A program made the translations under genes and the position numbers. A stretch of DNA of 64,000 bases from Subsaxibacter sp. CAU 1640 (GTDB lineage: Bacteria > Bacteroidota > Bacteroidia > Flavobacteriales > Flavobacteriaceae), in NCBI RefSeq assembly GCF_023156585.1, contig NZ_JALNMI010000001.1, positions 62,001 to 126,000 of the forward strand, in the 5' to 3' direction. Shown piece after piece: positions 43,405-51,141 of this stretch (position 1 is its first letter; each line of letters begins with the position of its first letter). A model generated the notes under the pieces. It did not search any database and was not told the DNA's origin. It worked only from the letters and a program-made list of their open reading frames with translations.

Positions 43405-44313
43405 TTAAGGAAGCATTTTCAAGGTATTGACCTCTTGCTGTGTTAAGTGTTTCCAATGACCTCTTGGAATGTCCTTTTTGGTAAGTCCAGCAATTGAGAC
43501 ACAATCCAATTTTACAATCTCATATTTCAAATGGTCGAATATAGATCTAATAACTGTATTACCAGTGTTTTTGATTTTTAAGCCTATCTTATTTTTTGGT
43601 TCGCCATCAATATAACTGATTTCAACCACGCTCACGGTCTTACCTTCAATATTCAAACCAGCTTGGATTTGTTTGAAATCTTCAAGCTTCAGGTTTTTGT
43701 CCAATTCAATTTGAAAAAGTCTTGGTACACCATTTTTTGAATTGGTGAACTTTTTAACCAAATCATCGTCGTTAGTAAACAATATCAAACCCAAAGAGTT
43801 TCTTCCCAGTCGACCGATAGGTTTTATACGAGCAGTAGTAGCATTCGCAACTAAATCCATCACAGTTCTACCCTTACCTTCACTTGTGGTTGTGGCAAAT
43901 CCTTTGGGTTTATTTAGCAATACATATGCCTTTTTTTCGGGAGCTATTTTGGCACCATCAAATTTAACCTCATCAGTCAATTTGACCTTATAACCCATTT
44001 CTGTAATTATTTTTCCGTTGACAGTAACGCTACCAGTTGCAATATGCATATCTGCATCGCGACGTGAACATAGACCAGAATTGGCGATGTATTTGTTCAA
44101 TCGGATTTCATCTGGATTTGATTTCTTTTCTGAAGATTTGTTATCCGTTTGAGGCTTCTCTGGAGAAGATTGCCTCTTTTTCATTGGCGCATTGCCTCTT
44201 GCGTAGCTTCCTTTTGAGCCATCACCACTTCGACTAAAAGATTTATTACCTTTTGCCAATTGTCCTCTTCCCGAAGATTTCCCTTTCCCGCTACTTCCTT
44301 GATGTCTGCTCAT
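43405..44313 (-). CDS. RluB/RsuA-like pseudouridine synthase homologue lacking catalytic residues
   Basis: A 302-residue protein starting at 44313 (a frame to 44334 overlaps a -7 element and is unlikely). Residues 1-68 are a Gly/Ser/Lys/Arg-rich disordered tail. An S4 RNA-binding domain follows (RLNKYIANSGLCSRRDADMH, ~71-115), then a pseudouridine-synthase fold. The catalytic motif usually GRLDRxT reads GRLGRNS (Gly170 for Asp); the conserved Tyr is Phe200 (RLFQIEL); and the usual GRNRxVRR reads GNTVIRS (251-257). All three active-site motifs are changed, while the S4 domain and the KPKG loop remain. It probably binds rRNA without isomerising uridine. Confidence 0.88.
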   Translation of the reverse strand: MSRHQGSSGKGKSSGRGQLAKGNKSFSRSGDGSKGSYARGNAPMKKRQSSPEKPQTDNKSSEKKSNPDEIRLNKYIANSGLCSRRDADMHIATGSVTVNGKIITEMGYKVKLTDEVKFDGAKIAPEKKAYVLLNKPKGFATTTSEGKGRTVMDLVANATTARIKPIGRLGRNSLGLILFTNDDDLVKKFTNSKNGVPRLFQIELDKNLKLEDFKQIQAGLNIEGKTVSVVEISYIDGEPKNKIGLKIKNTGNTVIRSIFDHLKYEIVKLDCVSIAGLTKKDIPRGHWKHLTQQEVNTLKMLP

Positions 44314-44331
44314 AATGCTTGCTTTAAGTTG

Positions 44332-44339
44332 CAAAGATA
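44332..44339 (-). promoter_or_regulatory. -7 element (TATCTTTG) for the pseudouridine-synthase-like gene
   Basis: CAAAGATA on the plus strand reads TATCTTTG on the minus strand, ending 18 bp before the ATG at 44313. It rules out the longer start at 44334. Confidence 0.5.
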
Positions 44340-44379
44340 CTTTTTAAATTACTATTTAAGATTTTTAGGATAATGATTT

Positions 44380-45282
44380 TCAAATACGATTGAGAACAAC
44401 ATTGACGTCAATCAGAACAATGCTGAAAACACCTGCTACAATGATAAATTTAAGAATATTGTGCAAAATAAGATAATGAATCTTCGTTCTCGATTTCCAT
44501 AGAAACAAAAGAAATATAAACAAAAGAAATGCACTTAAATAGAAAAAATAATTCATGTAGCCTACATTAAAATAGCTCACCAATAACACCGTTGGAATCA
44601 AGGTCAAAACAACCAAAATAGTCAACATCTGTTTGGAAACTTTTTCACCATATAAAATAGGTATCGTATGATAGTTCTGGACCAAATCGCCTTTGATGTT
44701 TTCCAAATCTTTCGTCAGTTCTCTCATTGAAACTATCAAAAATAGAAACATTGCGTGCACAAAAATCACACGTTCAAAATTCTGATAATATATAAAAATG
44801 GCGAAAAATGGTGTTATCGTCAATATTGCTGAAGTAAGATTCCCAATAAATGGCATCTTTTTAAGCTTATGGGAGTAAAACCAAATACCAAATATGTAAG
44901 CCGAAAAGAATATGACGGCATTGAAAGATACATAACTGGAAAATATTACAGCCAAAAAATTCAACACAAAATAGAATGACAATTTTGTGTTCTGACTGAC
45001 CAATCTATCGAGCATCGACTTGTTGGGTCGATTGATCAAATCTTTCTCTGAATCATAAAAATTATTGATGATGTAACCAGCTGCAATCGTTGATGCAGAA
45101 GCCAATACAAGCATAAACAAGTTTAAGTCCAAAACTACTTGTCGCAATGGCTTGTCGTGAGCCAAGATGTAAATAGACGTTAAATATTGTGCAATGACAA
45201 TTATGAGAATGTTATAACCTCTAACCACAGAAAACATACTAAAAAACTTTAGTAGTAAATGTTTTTGTCTTCTGGATAACAT
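44380..45282 (-). CDS. UbiA-family prenyltransferase (geranylgeranylglycerol-phosphate geranylgeranyltransferase-like)
   Basis: A 300-residue membrane protein with about eight helices. The two Asp-rich prenyl-diphosphate sites are seen as INNFYDSEKDLINRPNK (~70-87) and MRELTKDLENIKGD (~186-199). The family in flavobacteria is annotated as geranylgeranylglycerol-phosphate geranylgeranyltransferase, known from archaeal ether-lipid synthesis; acceptor identity is not proven. It follows mevalonate kinase by 10 bp, so isoprenoid precursor genes and a prenyl user are in one operon. UbiA/MenA-type quinone synthesis is the alternative. Confidence 0.85.
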   Translation of the reverse strand: MLSRRQKHLLLKFFSMFSVVRGYNILIIVIAQYLTSIYILAHDKPLRQVVLDLNLFMLVLASASTIAAGYIINNFYDSEKDLINRPNKSMLDRLVSQNTKLSFYFVLNFLAVIFSSYVSFNAVIFFSAYIFGIWFYSHKLKKMPFIGNLTSAILTITPFFAIFIYYQNFERVIFVHAMFLFLIVSMRELTKDLENIKGDLVQNYHTIPILYGEKVSKQMLTILVVLTLIPTVLLVSYFNVGYMNYFFYLSAFLLFIFLLFLWKSRTKIHYLILHNILKFIIVAGVFSIVLIDVNVVLNRI

Positions 45283-45292
45283 ATTAAGAAGT

Positions 45293-46222
45293 TTAGAAGT
45301 TGTAAACCACTTCTAACTTGTAATTTGCCAATGAGGCTTTAGCTTTATCTATATCTTCCGTGAAACCAAGAATGTAACCACCACCACCAGAGCCACAAAG
45401 CTTCAAATAGTAATCATTGGTTTCGATACCTCGCTTCCAAAGTTCGTGGAATTCTTGAGGAATCATCGGTTTGAAATGATTCAATACAACTTTTGAAAGT
45501 TTTTTGGTGTTGCTGAACAAAGATTTTACGTCACCTTTCAAGAAATCGTCAACGCAGGCATCTGTATGTTTGATGAATTGGTTTTTCAGCATTTTACGGA
45601 AACCTTCTTGTTTCATATTTTCCATAAAAATGCTCACCATTGGAGCAGTTTCACCAATGATGCCGCTATCCAATAAAAATACAGCACCTTTCCCATCCGT
45701 TTTTTGCGAAGGAATGCCTGTTGCTTCGATATTGTCTTTGGAATTAATCAAGATTGGAATACTCAAATAACTATTCAAAGGGTCCAAACCAGATGATTTG
45801 CCGTGAAAGAACGATTCCATTTGGGAGAAAATAGACTTTAAGGTCAATAATTTCTCACGTGTCAAATTCTCTAAAACGGTGATTTTATTTTGAGCATACT
45901 TATCATAAATTGCTGCTACAAGTGCACCACTACTACCTACACCATAACCTTGTGGAATAGAGGAATCAAAGTACATTCCTGCTTCAACATCTTTTTCAAG
46001 GGATTCCATATCGAAAGTCACCAACTCTGCGTCAATAGACTTCAAATATTCTACAAACTTTTTGAGGTTGGCGTTAGACTTTAAGGCTACTTCAGATTGA
46101 AGACCATCCGTTTTTAATGCTCCATTGTAAAAATTGTAGGGGATTGACAATCCTTTGGAATCCTTAATGATTCCGTATTCTCCGAAGAGTAAGATTTTTG
46201 AGTAAAAAAGCGGTCCTTTCAT
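45293..46222 (-). CDS. Mevalonate kinase (GHMP family)
   Basis: A 309-residue GHMP kinase. An N-terminal FYSKILLFGEYGIIKDSKGL stretch, the ATP loop PQGYGVGSSGALVAAIYD near 90-107, and a C-terminal LKLCGSGGGGYILGFT are visible. FGEYGII in place of the common GEHxVV is a Bacteroidota variant. The reaction is phosphorylation of mevalonate. The next upstream gene is mevalonate diphosphate decarboxylase, which supports this substrate. Phosphomevalonate kinase is not in the window and may be the same or another GHMP protein. Confidence 0.87.
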   Translation of the reverse strand: MKGPLFYSKILLFGEYGIIKDSKGLSIPYNFYNGALKTDGLQSEVALKSNANLKKFVEYLKSIDAELVTFDMESLEKDVEAGMYFDSSIPQGYGVGSSGALVAAIYDKYAQNKITVLENLTREKLLTLKSIFSQMESFFHGKSSGLDPLNSYLSIPILINSKDNIEATGIPSQKTDGKGAVFLLDSGIIGETAPMVSIFMENMKQEGFRKMLKNQFIKHTDACVDDFLKGDVKSLFSNTKKLSKVVLNHFKPMIPQEFHELWKRGIETNDYYLKLCGSGGGGYILGFTEDIDKAKASLANYKLEVVYNF

Positions 46223-46244
46223 TTATTTAGAGCAATTTCCTTAT

Positions 46245-46252
46245 CAAATATA
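46245..46252 (-). promoter_or_regulatory. Possible -7 element (TATATTTG) for mevalonate kinase
   Basis: CAAATATA on the plus strand reads TATATTTG on the minus strand, 22 bp before the start at 46222, in the 37-bp gap after the decarboxylase gene. Confidence 0.4.
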
Positions 46253-46259
46253 CGTAATT

Positions 46260-47342
46260 TTATTCAATTCGGTTGGCGCCTAGGCCTATTTGGTCGCAAA
46301 TATAATGTCCATTTTGACAATATCCAACTAACTCACTTTTAATAAATTCCAGTATTTTATCGGATTCATTTTGCGGATAGAGCAAATGAACATTGGCACC
46401 AGCATCTAATGTAAATCCAAGATGCAATTCTGTGTTGTTTCTAAACTCCCAGATTTTATTGATGATTTGTAGCGTATTTGGCTTCATCAATATAAAATAT
46501 GGCATACTTGTCATCATCATAGCGTGAAGTGTTAGCGCTTCGCTTTCGATGAGTTTGATAAACGAATTGATGTCTCCAGACTCCAGAATGGGTTTTAGAA
46601 GTTTGATGTTATGATGTGCTTGTTGAAAACGCTCTTCTGCAAAGGGATGATTGTTCATTAGATTATGCCCAACGGTACTACTGACTTGCTTCTCGCCTTC
46701 ATCGACCAATAAAATGGTGTCTTGAAAATTCTTGAAGTTGTCGTGAACTTTGTATGGATATTTTATTCCGAAGAGGTCTGAACTTTGTTCTATTTCATCG
46801 GTTTGTCCCCAAACGATAAGATCTCCTTCGATACTGCGACAGGCTGATCCTGAACCGAGACGTGCCAAAAATGATGCCTTACGGTTGAATTGATCATCTG
46901 ACAGTGACGGTTGCATTTGTTTTTCGATGGATATCAAACATAAGGCCAAGGCACTCATTCCGGAGGCTGATGATGCAATACCTGAACTGTGCGGAAAGGT
47001 ATTTTTTGTCTCAATTTTGAAATGATAGTGCTTCAAAAAGGGAACGTAGGCTTCTATTCTGGTGAAAAAGGTGTTTATTTTCGGTTTGAAATCGTCCTTT
47101 TTTTCTCCATCCAAGAACACTTCAAACGAAAAATCATCGGTTTCTTCTTTCTTTGTGAAGGTTACCGAAGTGATGGTCTTGCATTTATCCAACGTAAAAC
47201 TTATTGAGGGATTTTTAGGGATTTGATGTTTCTTCTTTCCCCAATATTTTATAAGTGCGATGTTACTTGGAGATTCCCAAGTGACTTTTCCGTTTTCTAG
47301 ATTGAACGCATACGGTTCTGGAATGAATAGTTGTTCTGTCAT
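46260..47342 (-). CDS. mvaD: Mevalonate diphosphate decarboxylase
   Basis: Converts mevalonate 5-diphosphate to isopentenyl diphosphate with ATP (EC 4.1.1.33). The 360-residue protein has SPSNIALIKYWGKK near 25, TFPHSSGIASSASGMSALAL near 115, the signature LGSGSACRSIEGDLIVWG near 160, and TLDAGANVHLLYP near 315. These match mevalonate diphosphate decarboxylases throughout, including the Ser/Arg and Asp catalytic residues. It is upstream of mevalonate kinase and 4 bp after the DUF1697 stop. Confidence 0.93.
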   Translation of the reverse strand: MTEQLFIPEPYAFNLENGKVTWESPSNIALIKYWGKKKHQIPKNPSISFTLDKCKTITSVTFTKKEETDDFSFEVFLDGEKKDDFKPKINTFFTRIEAYVPFLKHYHFKIETKNTFPHSSGIASSASGMSALALCLISIEKQMQPSLSDDQFNRKASFLARLGSGSACRSIEGDLIVWGQTDEIEQSSDLFGIKYPYKVHDNFKNFQDTILLVDEGEKQVSSTVGHNLMNNHPFAEERFQQAHHNIKLLKPILESGDINSFIKLIESEALTLHAMMMTSMPYFILMKPNTLQIINKIWEFRNNTELHLGFTLDAGANVHLLYPQNESDKILEFIKSELVGYCQNGHYICDQIGLGANRIE

Positions 47343-47346
47343 AGTG

Positions 47347-47880
47347 TTACTCTGCCGACAAAGATAGGAGTTTTAGCATTGTATTGTAGTTTCTTGATGT
47401 GCCGATGACCTTCAATTTTCTTTCGAATGTATTCATATTGAATTTTGACTGGCCATACCCATTGGCACTGTAAAAATAAAGACAATCGTTCTTGATGATG
47501 ATTTCTTCACCTTCATCATACGAAATGGATTTTGCTTCCTTTACCAATTCATCCGAAGGTTTTTTGTTGAACATAACAAAATAACTTTTTTCCTTCGCTC
47601 CTTTTTCAAACGGACAATCATCCAATACTTTTTGAAGGTGCTTATTCGTCTTGACAATTACGGAAACTTCAAAACCGAAATGGTCTTTGATACTTTCTTC
47701 CAATTGCTTTTGAATTTTCGATTTATTTTCAAAAGATTGAAGGATGACATTGCCACTCTGGATGTAGGTTTGAACGTTTTCAAACCCACTTTTTGTAAGC
47801 AAGGCTCGAAGGTCTGCCATTGGGACTTTCTTATGTCCACCGACATTGATGCCTTTCAATAATGCAATGTAGTTATTCAT
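47347..47880 (-). CDS. DUF1697 family protein
   Basis: A 177-residue protein with the DUF1697 opening YIALLKGINVGGHKKVPMADLRALL and GFENVQTYIQSGNVIL, then a C-terminal SKFNMNTFERKLKVIGTSRNYNTMLKLLSL. The family is widespread and cytoplasmic with a ferredoxin-like fold, but no activity is known. It overlaps the FAD gene by 8 bp and precedes mvaD by 4 bp, so it is in the same operon for genome-organisation reasons rather than clear function. Confidence 0.9.
   Translation of the reverse strand: MNNYIALLKGINVGGHKKVPMADLRALLTKSGFENVQTYIQSGNVILQSFENKSKIQKQLEESIKDHFGFEVSVIVKTNKHLQKVLDDCPFEKGAKEKSYFVMFNKKPSDELVKEAKSISYDEGEEIIIKNDCLYFYSANGYGQSKFNMNTFERKLKVIGTSRNYNTMLKLLSLSAE
47359..47366 (-). promoter_or_regulatory. 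Possible -7 element (TATCTTTG) for mvaD
   Basis: CAAAGATA on the plus strand reads TATCTTTG on the minus strand, 16 bp before the mvaD start and inside the end of the DUF1697 gene. Confidence 0.4.
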
Positions 47881-49084
47881 TTGTGATGGCGTTTGCTATG
47901 ATGTATGCACCTGTCCACGCGTTCTGAAAATTGAAGCCTCCGGTGACGGCATCGACATTTATGATTTCACCAGCAAAATACATTTTTTTATGAAGCTTGC
48001 TTTCAAAAGTCTTAAAATTGATTTCTTTTAAATCGATGCCTCCTGCGGTGACAAATTCTTCCTTAAACGTACTTTTACCATTCACTTTGAAAACTGCTTG
48101 CGTTAATTGCGACGCCAAATCTTCCAATTGCTGTTTTGTAAGGTCGGCCCAGCGAATTTCACTATCCATATTTGCCGCATAGACGAGCTTTTGCCACAAT
48201 CGTTTGGGCAATTCGTATTGTGGAAACTTCATTACCGTTTTTTTGGCGAGCTGTTGTTTCAATTCTTTTAAATCATCGAACGCATCATCTATTGATTTGC
48301 GAATGAAATTGATTTCAATTGAAAAATTATAATCCTTTTCGGCCAACTCAATGGCTCCATATGCCGATAGTTTAAGGATTGCGGGCGCGCTCATCCCTAC
48401 GTGCGTTATGAGAAGCGGTCCTTCACTATACAAATCGGTTTCTAGAACTTTTATCTCGACATTTTGCGCCACCACACCAGGAATATCAGCAATGCGATCG
48501 TCTTTTATATTAAATGTGAAGAGCGATGGAACAGGCGACACGATGGTATGCCCAAAAGATTGCAGCATTTCCCACATCTTTTTGCTGCTTCCTGTTGTCA
48601 ACACTAAATGTTTCGCAGAAAAGGTAGTTTGTGAGGTTGTGGCAATCCAATGTTTTTCCTTTGAAATGGATTTTAGCGTATGATTATAAAAAACTTGAAT
48701 GTTAAGACGCTTGGCTTCGTTAAGAAAACAGTCAATGATGGTTTGTGATGCGTCTGTTATGGGAAACATTCTACCATCTTCTTCAGTCTTTAGAGGAATT
48801 CCACGTTTTTCAAACCATTCTATGGTATCAAACGTCATAAATTGATGAAACGGACCAAGCAATTCCTTTTTGCCACGAGGATAATTTTCTATTAATTCAG
48901 AAGGAATAAACTCGGCGTGCGTGACGTTGCATCTTCCACCGCCAGATATCTTTACCTTTTGCAGCCCTTCTTTGTTGCGTTCGATGATTGCGACCTTAAG
49001 ATCGGGGCGTTTGTCCGCAATATTGATAGCTGCGAAAAAGCCAGCAGCGCCTCCGCCAACAATAAGGACATCTACGTAATTCAT
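47873..49084 (-). CDS. HI0933/YhiN family FAD-dependent oxidoreductase
   Basis: A 403-residue flavoprotein starting at 49084; the frame runs to 49168 but into the upstream gene. The FAD motif VLIVGGGAAGFFAAINIA lies at the start, followed by KVKISGGGRCNVTH, which is the family hallmark. The C-terminal AGEIINVDAVTGGFNFQNAWTGAYIIANA completes the FAD site. The function of this family is unknown, though aminoacetone or tRNA-related roles have been proposed for relatives. Its ATG overlaps the GDPD stop codon (ATGA) and its end overlaps DUF1697 by 8 bp. Confidence 0.88.
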   Translation of the reverse strand: MNYVDVLIVGGGAAGFFAAINIADKRPDLKVAIIERNKEGLQKVKISGGGRCNVTHAEFIPSELIENYPRGKKELLGPFHQFMTFDTIEWFEKRGIPLKTEEDGRMFPITDASQTIIDCFLNEAKRLNIQVFYNHTLKSISKEKHWIATTSQTTFSAKHLVLTTGSSKKMWEMLQSFGHTIVSPVPSLFTFNIKDDRIADIPGVVAQNVEIKVLETDLYSEGPLLITHVGMSAPAILKLSAYGAIELAEKDYNFSIEINFIRKSIDDAFDDLKELKQQLAKKTVMKFPQYELPKRLWQKLVYAANMDSEIRWADLTKQQLEDLASQLTQAVFKVNGKSTFKEEFVTAGGIDLKEINFKTFESKLHKKMYFAGEIINVDAVTGGFNFQNAWTGAYIIANAITNE

Positions 49085-49758
49085 AAACGGTCTGGTTTGT
49101 CTGAAATGAGGCCATCTACGCGGTAGAGCTTCATCTTTTTGATTGTATCTTTCATATTTGCAGTCCAAGCGTTGACTTTGTAACCGTAATAGTGTGCTGC
49201 CTTAACACCAACTTTAGATGTGACGGACGTATGCGGGTGTAAATATTTTGCATTGACCTTTTCGGCAATGAGAATGGCCTCATCGATGCTTTTTATAGTA
49301 AGAACAGCCAACTGAAAGTTCGGATCGAGGTCTGAAACGATTTCCAATTCTTTGAAATGAAAGCTTGAGAGCAAAATATTTTCGTATTGGTACTTTTCAT
49401 CTTTAATGTACTGCTGTAAAAGCTCCACTGTAGGCTTTGCGGTGTCCTCACCTTTTAATTCGATGTTCAATAAGCATCTTGCATTGAGATGGTCTAACAC
49501 CTCAACGAGTGTTGGGATGCGGTATCTATCACCAACAAGCAAATATTTAAGCTCTTTAAGTGTCCAAGTTGCGATTTCGCCAGAGCCGTTAGTCATTCTG
49601 TCGAGTGTGAGGTCGTGGTGCACAACGAGTTCTCCCGATGCGCAGAGATGAACGTCTATTTCGACACCATCTACGCCCAATTCGAGCGCCTTATCGATGG
49701 ATTCGAGGGTGTTTTCGGCTACATAGCCTGCTGCACCTCTATGACCAATTTTTAACAT
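49081..49758 (-). CDS. Glycerophosphodiester phosphodiesterase
   Basis: A 225-residue GDPD enzyme that hydrolyses glycerophosphodiesters to glycerol 3-phosphate and an alcohol. Active-site motifs are LKIGHRGAAGYVAENTLESI at the start, GVDGVEIDVHLCASGELVVHHDLTLDR with the two-His/Asp pair, and LLNIELKGE. There is no signal peptide, so it is cytoplasmic. Its start lies 7 bp inside the end of the heptad-repeat ORF, and its stop overlaps the FAD start (ATGA). Confidence 0.92.
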   Translation of the reverse strand: MLKIGHRGAAGYVAENTLESIDKALELGVDGVEIDVHLCASGELVVHHDLTLDRMTNGSGEIATWTLKELKYLLVGDRYRIPTLVEVLDHLNARCLLNIELKGEDTAKPTVELLQQYIKDEKYQYENILLSSFHFKELEIVSDLDPNFQLAVLTIKSIDEAILIAEKVNAKYLHPHTSVTSKVGVKAAHYYGYKVNAWTANMKDTIKKMKLYRVDGLISDKPDRL

Positions 49759-50003
49759 AGTGGGTTTGTGGTTTGGTTTAAGGTTATTTGTTGTTGTTTT
49801 ATGATGTTTAGCATTGTAAGTAGCTTGTTCAAGATGTAAAACTGTCTATTCAACATTTGCAGGTAAGTTTTCAAGATGTGTAGGTGTCCATTCAACATTT
49901 GCAGGTACGTTTTCAATATGTGCAGGTGTCTATTCAACATTGTTTGCTCCTCATTCAACATTGTTTGCTCTTCATTCAACATTGTTTGCCCTCCATTCAA
50001 CAT
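49752..50003 (-). CDS. Heptad-repeat ORF (possible small coiled-coil protein)
   Basis: An 83-codon ORF, residues 1-70 being ten 7-residue units of the form (M/I)L(N/K)xxLx, such as MLNEEQT, MLNGHLH and ILKTYLQ. Hydrophobic residues recur at unit positions 1, 2 and often 6, as in an amphipathic helix. The final 13 residues are non-repetitive. It ends 7 bp inside the GDPD gene, so it could be a translationally coupled leader. The 21-bp DNA period equals exactly seven codons, which argues for coding constraint, but the composition is unusual and it may be a non-coding minisatellite in an open frame. No known family is recognised. Confidence 0.4.
   Translation of the reverse strand: MLNGGQTMLNEEQTMLNEEQTMLNRHLHILKTYLQMLNGHLHILKTYLQMLNRQFYILNKLLTMLNIIKQQQITLNQTTNPLC
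49806..50003. repeat. 21-bp tandem repeats encoding a heptad pattern
   Basis: Nine contiguous 21-bp units (49806, 49827, 49848, 49869, 49890, 49911, 49932, 49953, 49974) and a partial tenth (49995-50003). Plus-strand consensus begins ATTCAACAT; units alternate between ATTCAACATTTGCAGG and TTTCAAGATGTG types before ending in three near-identical ATTCAACATTGTTTGC copies. The array falls within one minus-strand reading frame. Recent unit duplication is suggested at the ORF start. Confidence 0.9.
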
Positions 50004-50138
50004 AAAAAGTATCGCGTTCAGACTTGAGACTATATGTATGGAATAGGATATCTTTCATATCTAGAATTGAATTTACATCATTATTCTGTTAAAAATCAAA
50101 CTCCATTCAAAAAATATCATCATTACTTATTTCACTAT

Positions 50139-50146
50139 CAAATTTA
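50139..50146 (-). promoter_or_regulatory. Possible -7 element upstream of the heptad ORF-GDPD operon
   Basis: CAAATTTA on the plus strand reads TAAATTTG on the minus strand, about 135 bp before the heptad ORF start. No -33 element is seen; the long leader is a weakness. Confidence 0.3.
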
Positions 50147-50160
50147 TATACCTCATCAAA

Positions 50161-51021
50161 CTACATAGGACGCATCAATCCTTCTTGCGCTACCGAAGCG
50201 ATGAGTTTGCCATCTCTTGAAAAGATATTTCCTTTTGCGAAACCACGTGCGTTAGACGTATTGGGCGACTCGATGGCGTAGAGTAGCCAATCGGTAAAAT
50301 CGACATCACGGAAATACCACATAGAATGGTCTAGGCTGGCTGTTTGTGTGTTTCCCCAATGTGCTTTGCTGGCGTGACGATTCATAGCAGCTGCCAAGAT
50401 ATTATAATCTGAAATATAGGTGAGGATTTGTTGCTTTTCGGAAAGTGTGAGCGCTGGCACGTCGCCCTTAAGCTTGAACCACACATTTGTAACAGGCGGT
50501 AAATCTTGTTTATTTAAAGGATTTGCAATCTCAACAGGTTTAAATTCCACTGGACGTGGAATTTCCATAAAACCTTTGGTGCGTGGTGGAATGGCTTCGC
50601 CAAATTTGTGAAGCATATCTGTCCAGCTTAAAAGTTCGTCTGGCTGTTTGATACCAGAAGGTATTGTGATTTGATGGTTATAGCCTTCTTCCTTTTTATG
50701 AAACGATGCGGATAGAATGAAAATAGTAGTTTCTTTTTGATGAGCTGTCACTCTTCGCACTGAAAAGCTTCCTCCATCTCTAACGATGCTTACATTGTAA
50801 GTTATAGGAAGCTCCAAATTGCCAGGCTCCAGAAAATACGAGTGCATACTGTGAAGCACTCGACCGTTATGAATGGTTCTTGAAGCCGCGTTGATGGCCT
50901 GCGCCAATACTTGGCCTCCGAAAACGTTGGGACTACCTACTGTTTTGCTGATTCCGCTAAACTCTGTGTCGTTGATTTGTTTTAAATCTAGAAGATTGAG
51001 AAGGTCCTTAACTGAATTCAT
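50161..51021 (-). CDS. tesB: Acyl-CoA thioesterase II
   Basis: A 286-residue double-hotdog thioesterase that hydrolyses medium- and long-chain acyl-CoA. Visible features are SPNVFGGQVLAQAINAASRTI near 29, RVLHSMHSYFLEPG near 55, and the second hotdog with TASLDHSMWYFRDVDFTDWLLY near 225 containing the catalytic Asp. The C-terminal FSRDGKLIASVAQEGLMR is a TesB signature. It is monocistronic, divergent from the lipoprotein at 51142. Confidence 0.94.
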   Translation of the reverse strand: MNSVKDLLNLLDLKQINDTEFSGISKTVGSPNVFGGQVLAQAINAASRTIHNGRVLHSMHSYFLEPGNLELPITYNVSIVRDGGSFSVRRVTAHQKETTIFILSASFHKKEEGYNHQITIPSGIKQPDELLSWTDMLHKFGEAIPPRTKGFMEIPRPVEFKPVEIANPLNKQDLPPVTNVWFKLKGDVPALTLSEKQQILTYISDYNILAAAMNRHASKAHWGNTQTASLDHSMWYFRDVDFTDWLLYAIESPNTSNARGFAKGNIFSRDGKLIASVAQEGLMRPM

Positions 51022-51044
51022 TTTAAAAACACATTTGATACCAT

Positions 51045-51052
51045 CAAAACTA
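51045..51052 (-). promoter_or_regulatory. -7 element for tesB
   Basis: CAAAACTA on the plus strand reads TAGTTTTG on the minus strand, 23 bp before the start at 51021. No -33 element is evident. Confidence 0.45.
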
Positions 51053-51107
51053 TTAAAATGTGGTTTGTATTGCTAGAAATTTTATAAATAGTTTAAGACA
51101 ATAAGTT

Positions 51108-51137
51108 TTTGATTGGTGTCATATCCCTGTAATTTTA
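51108..51137 (+). promoter_or_regulatory. Near-consensus promoter of the 51142 lipoprotein gene
   Basis: TTTG at 51108-51111, then 18 bp, then TAATTTTA at 51130-51137, which differs from TAnnTTTG at the last base. The element lies very close to the ATG at 51142, suggesting a nearly leaderless mRNA. Confidence 0.35.
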
Positions 51138-51141
51138 ACCT

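Noticed and set aside
49806-50003. 21-bp repeats as a possible CRISPR array
   Set aside because: Units abut each other, no unique spacers exist, and they form one open reading frame.
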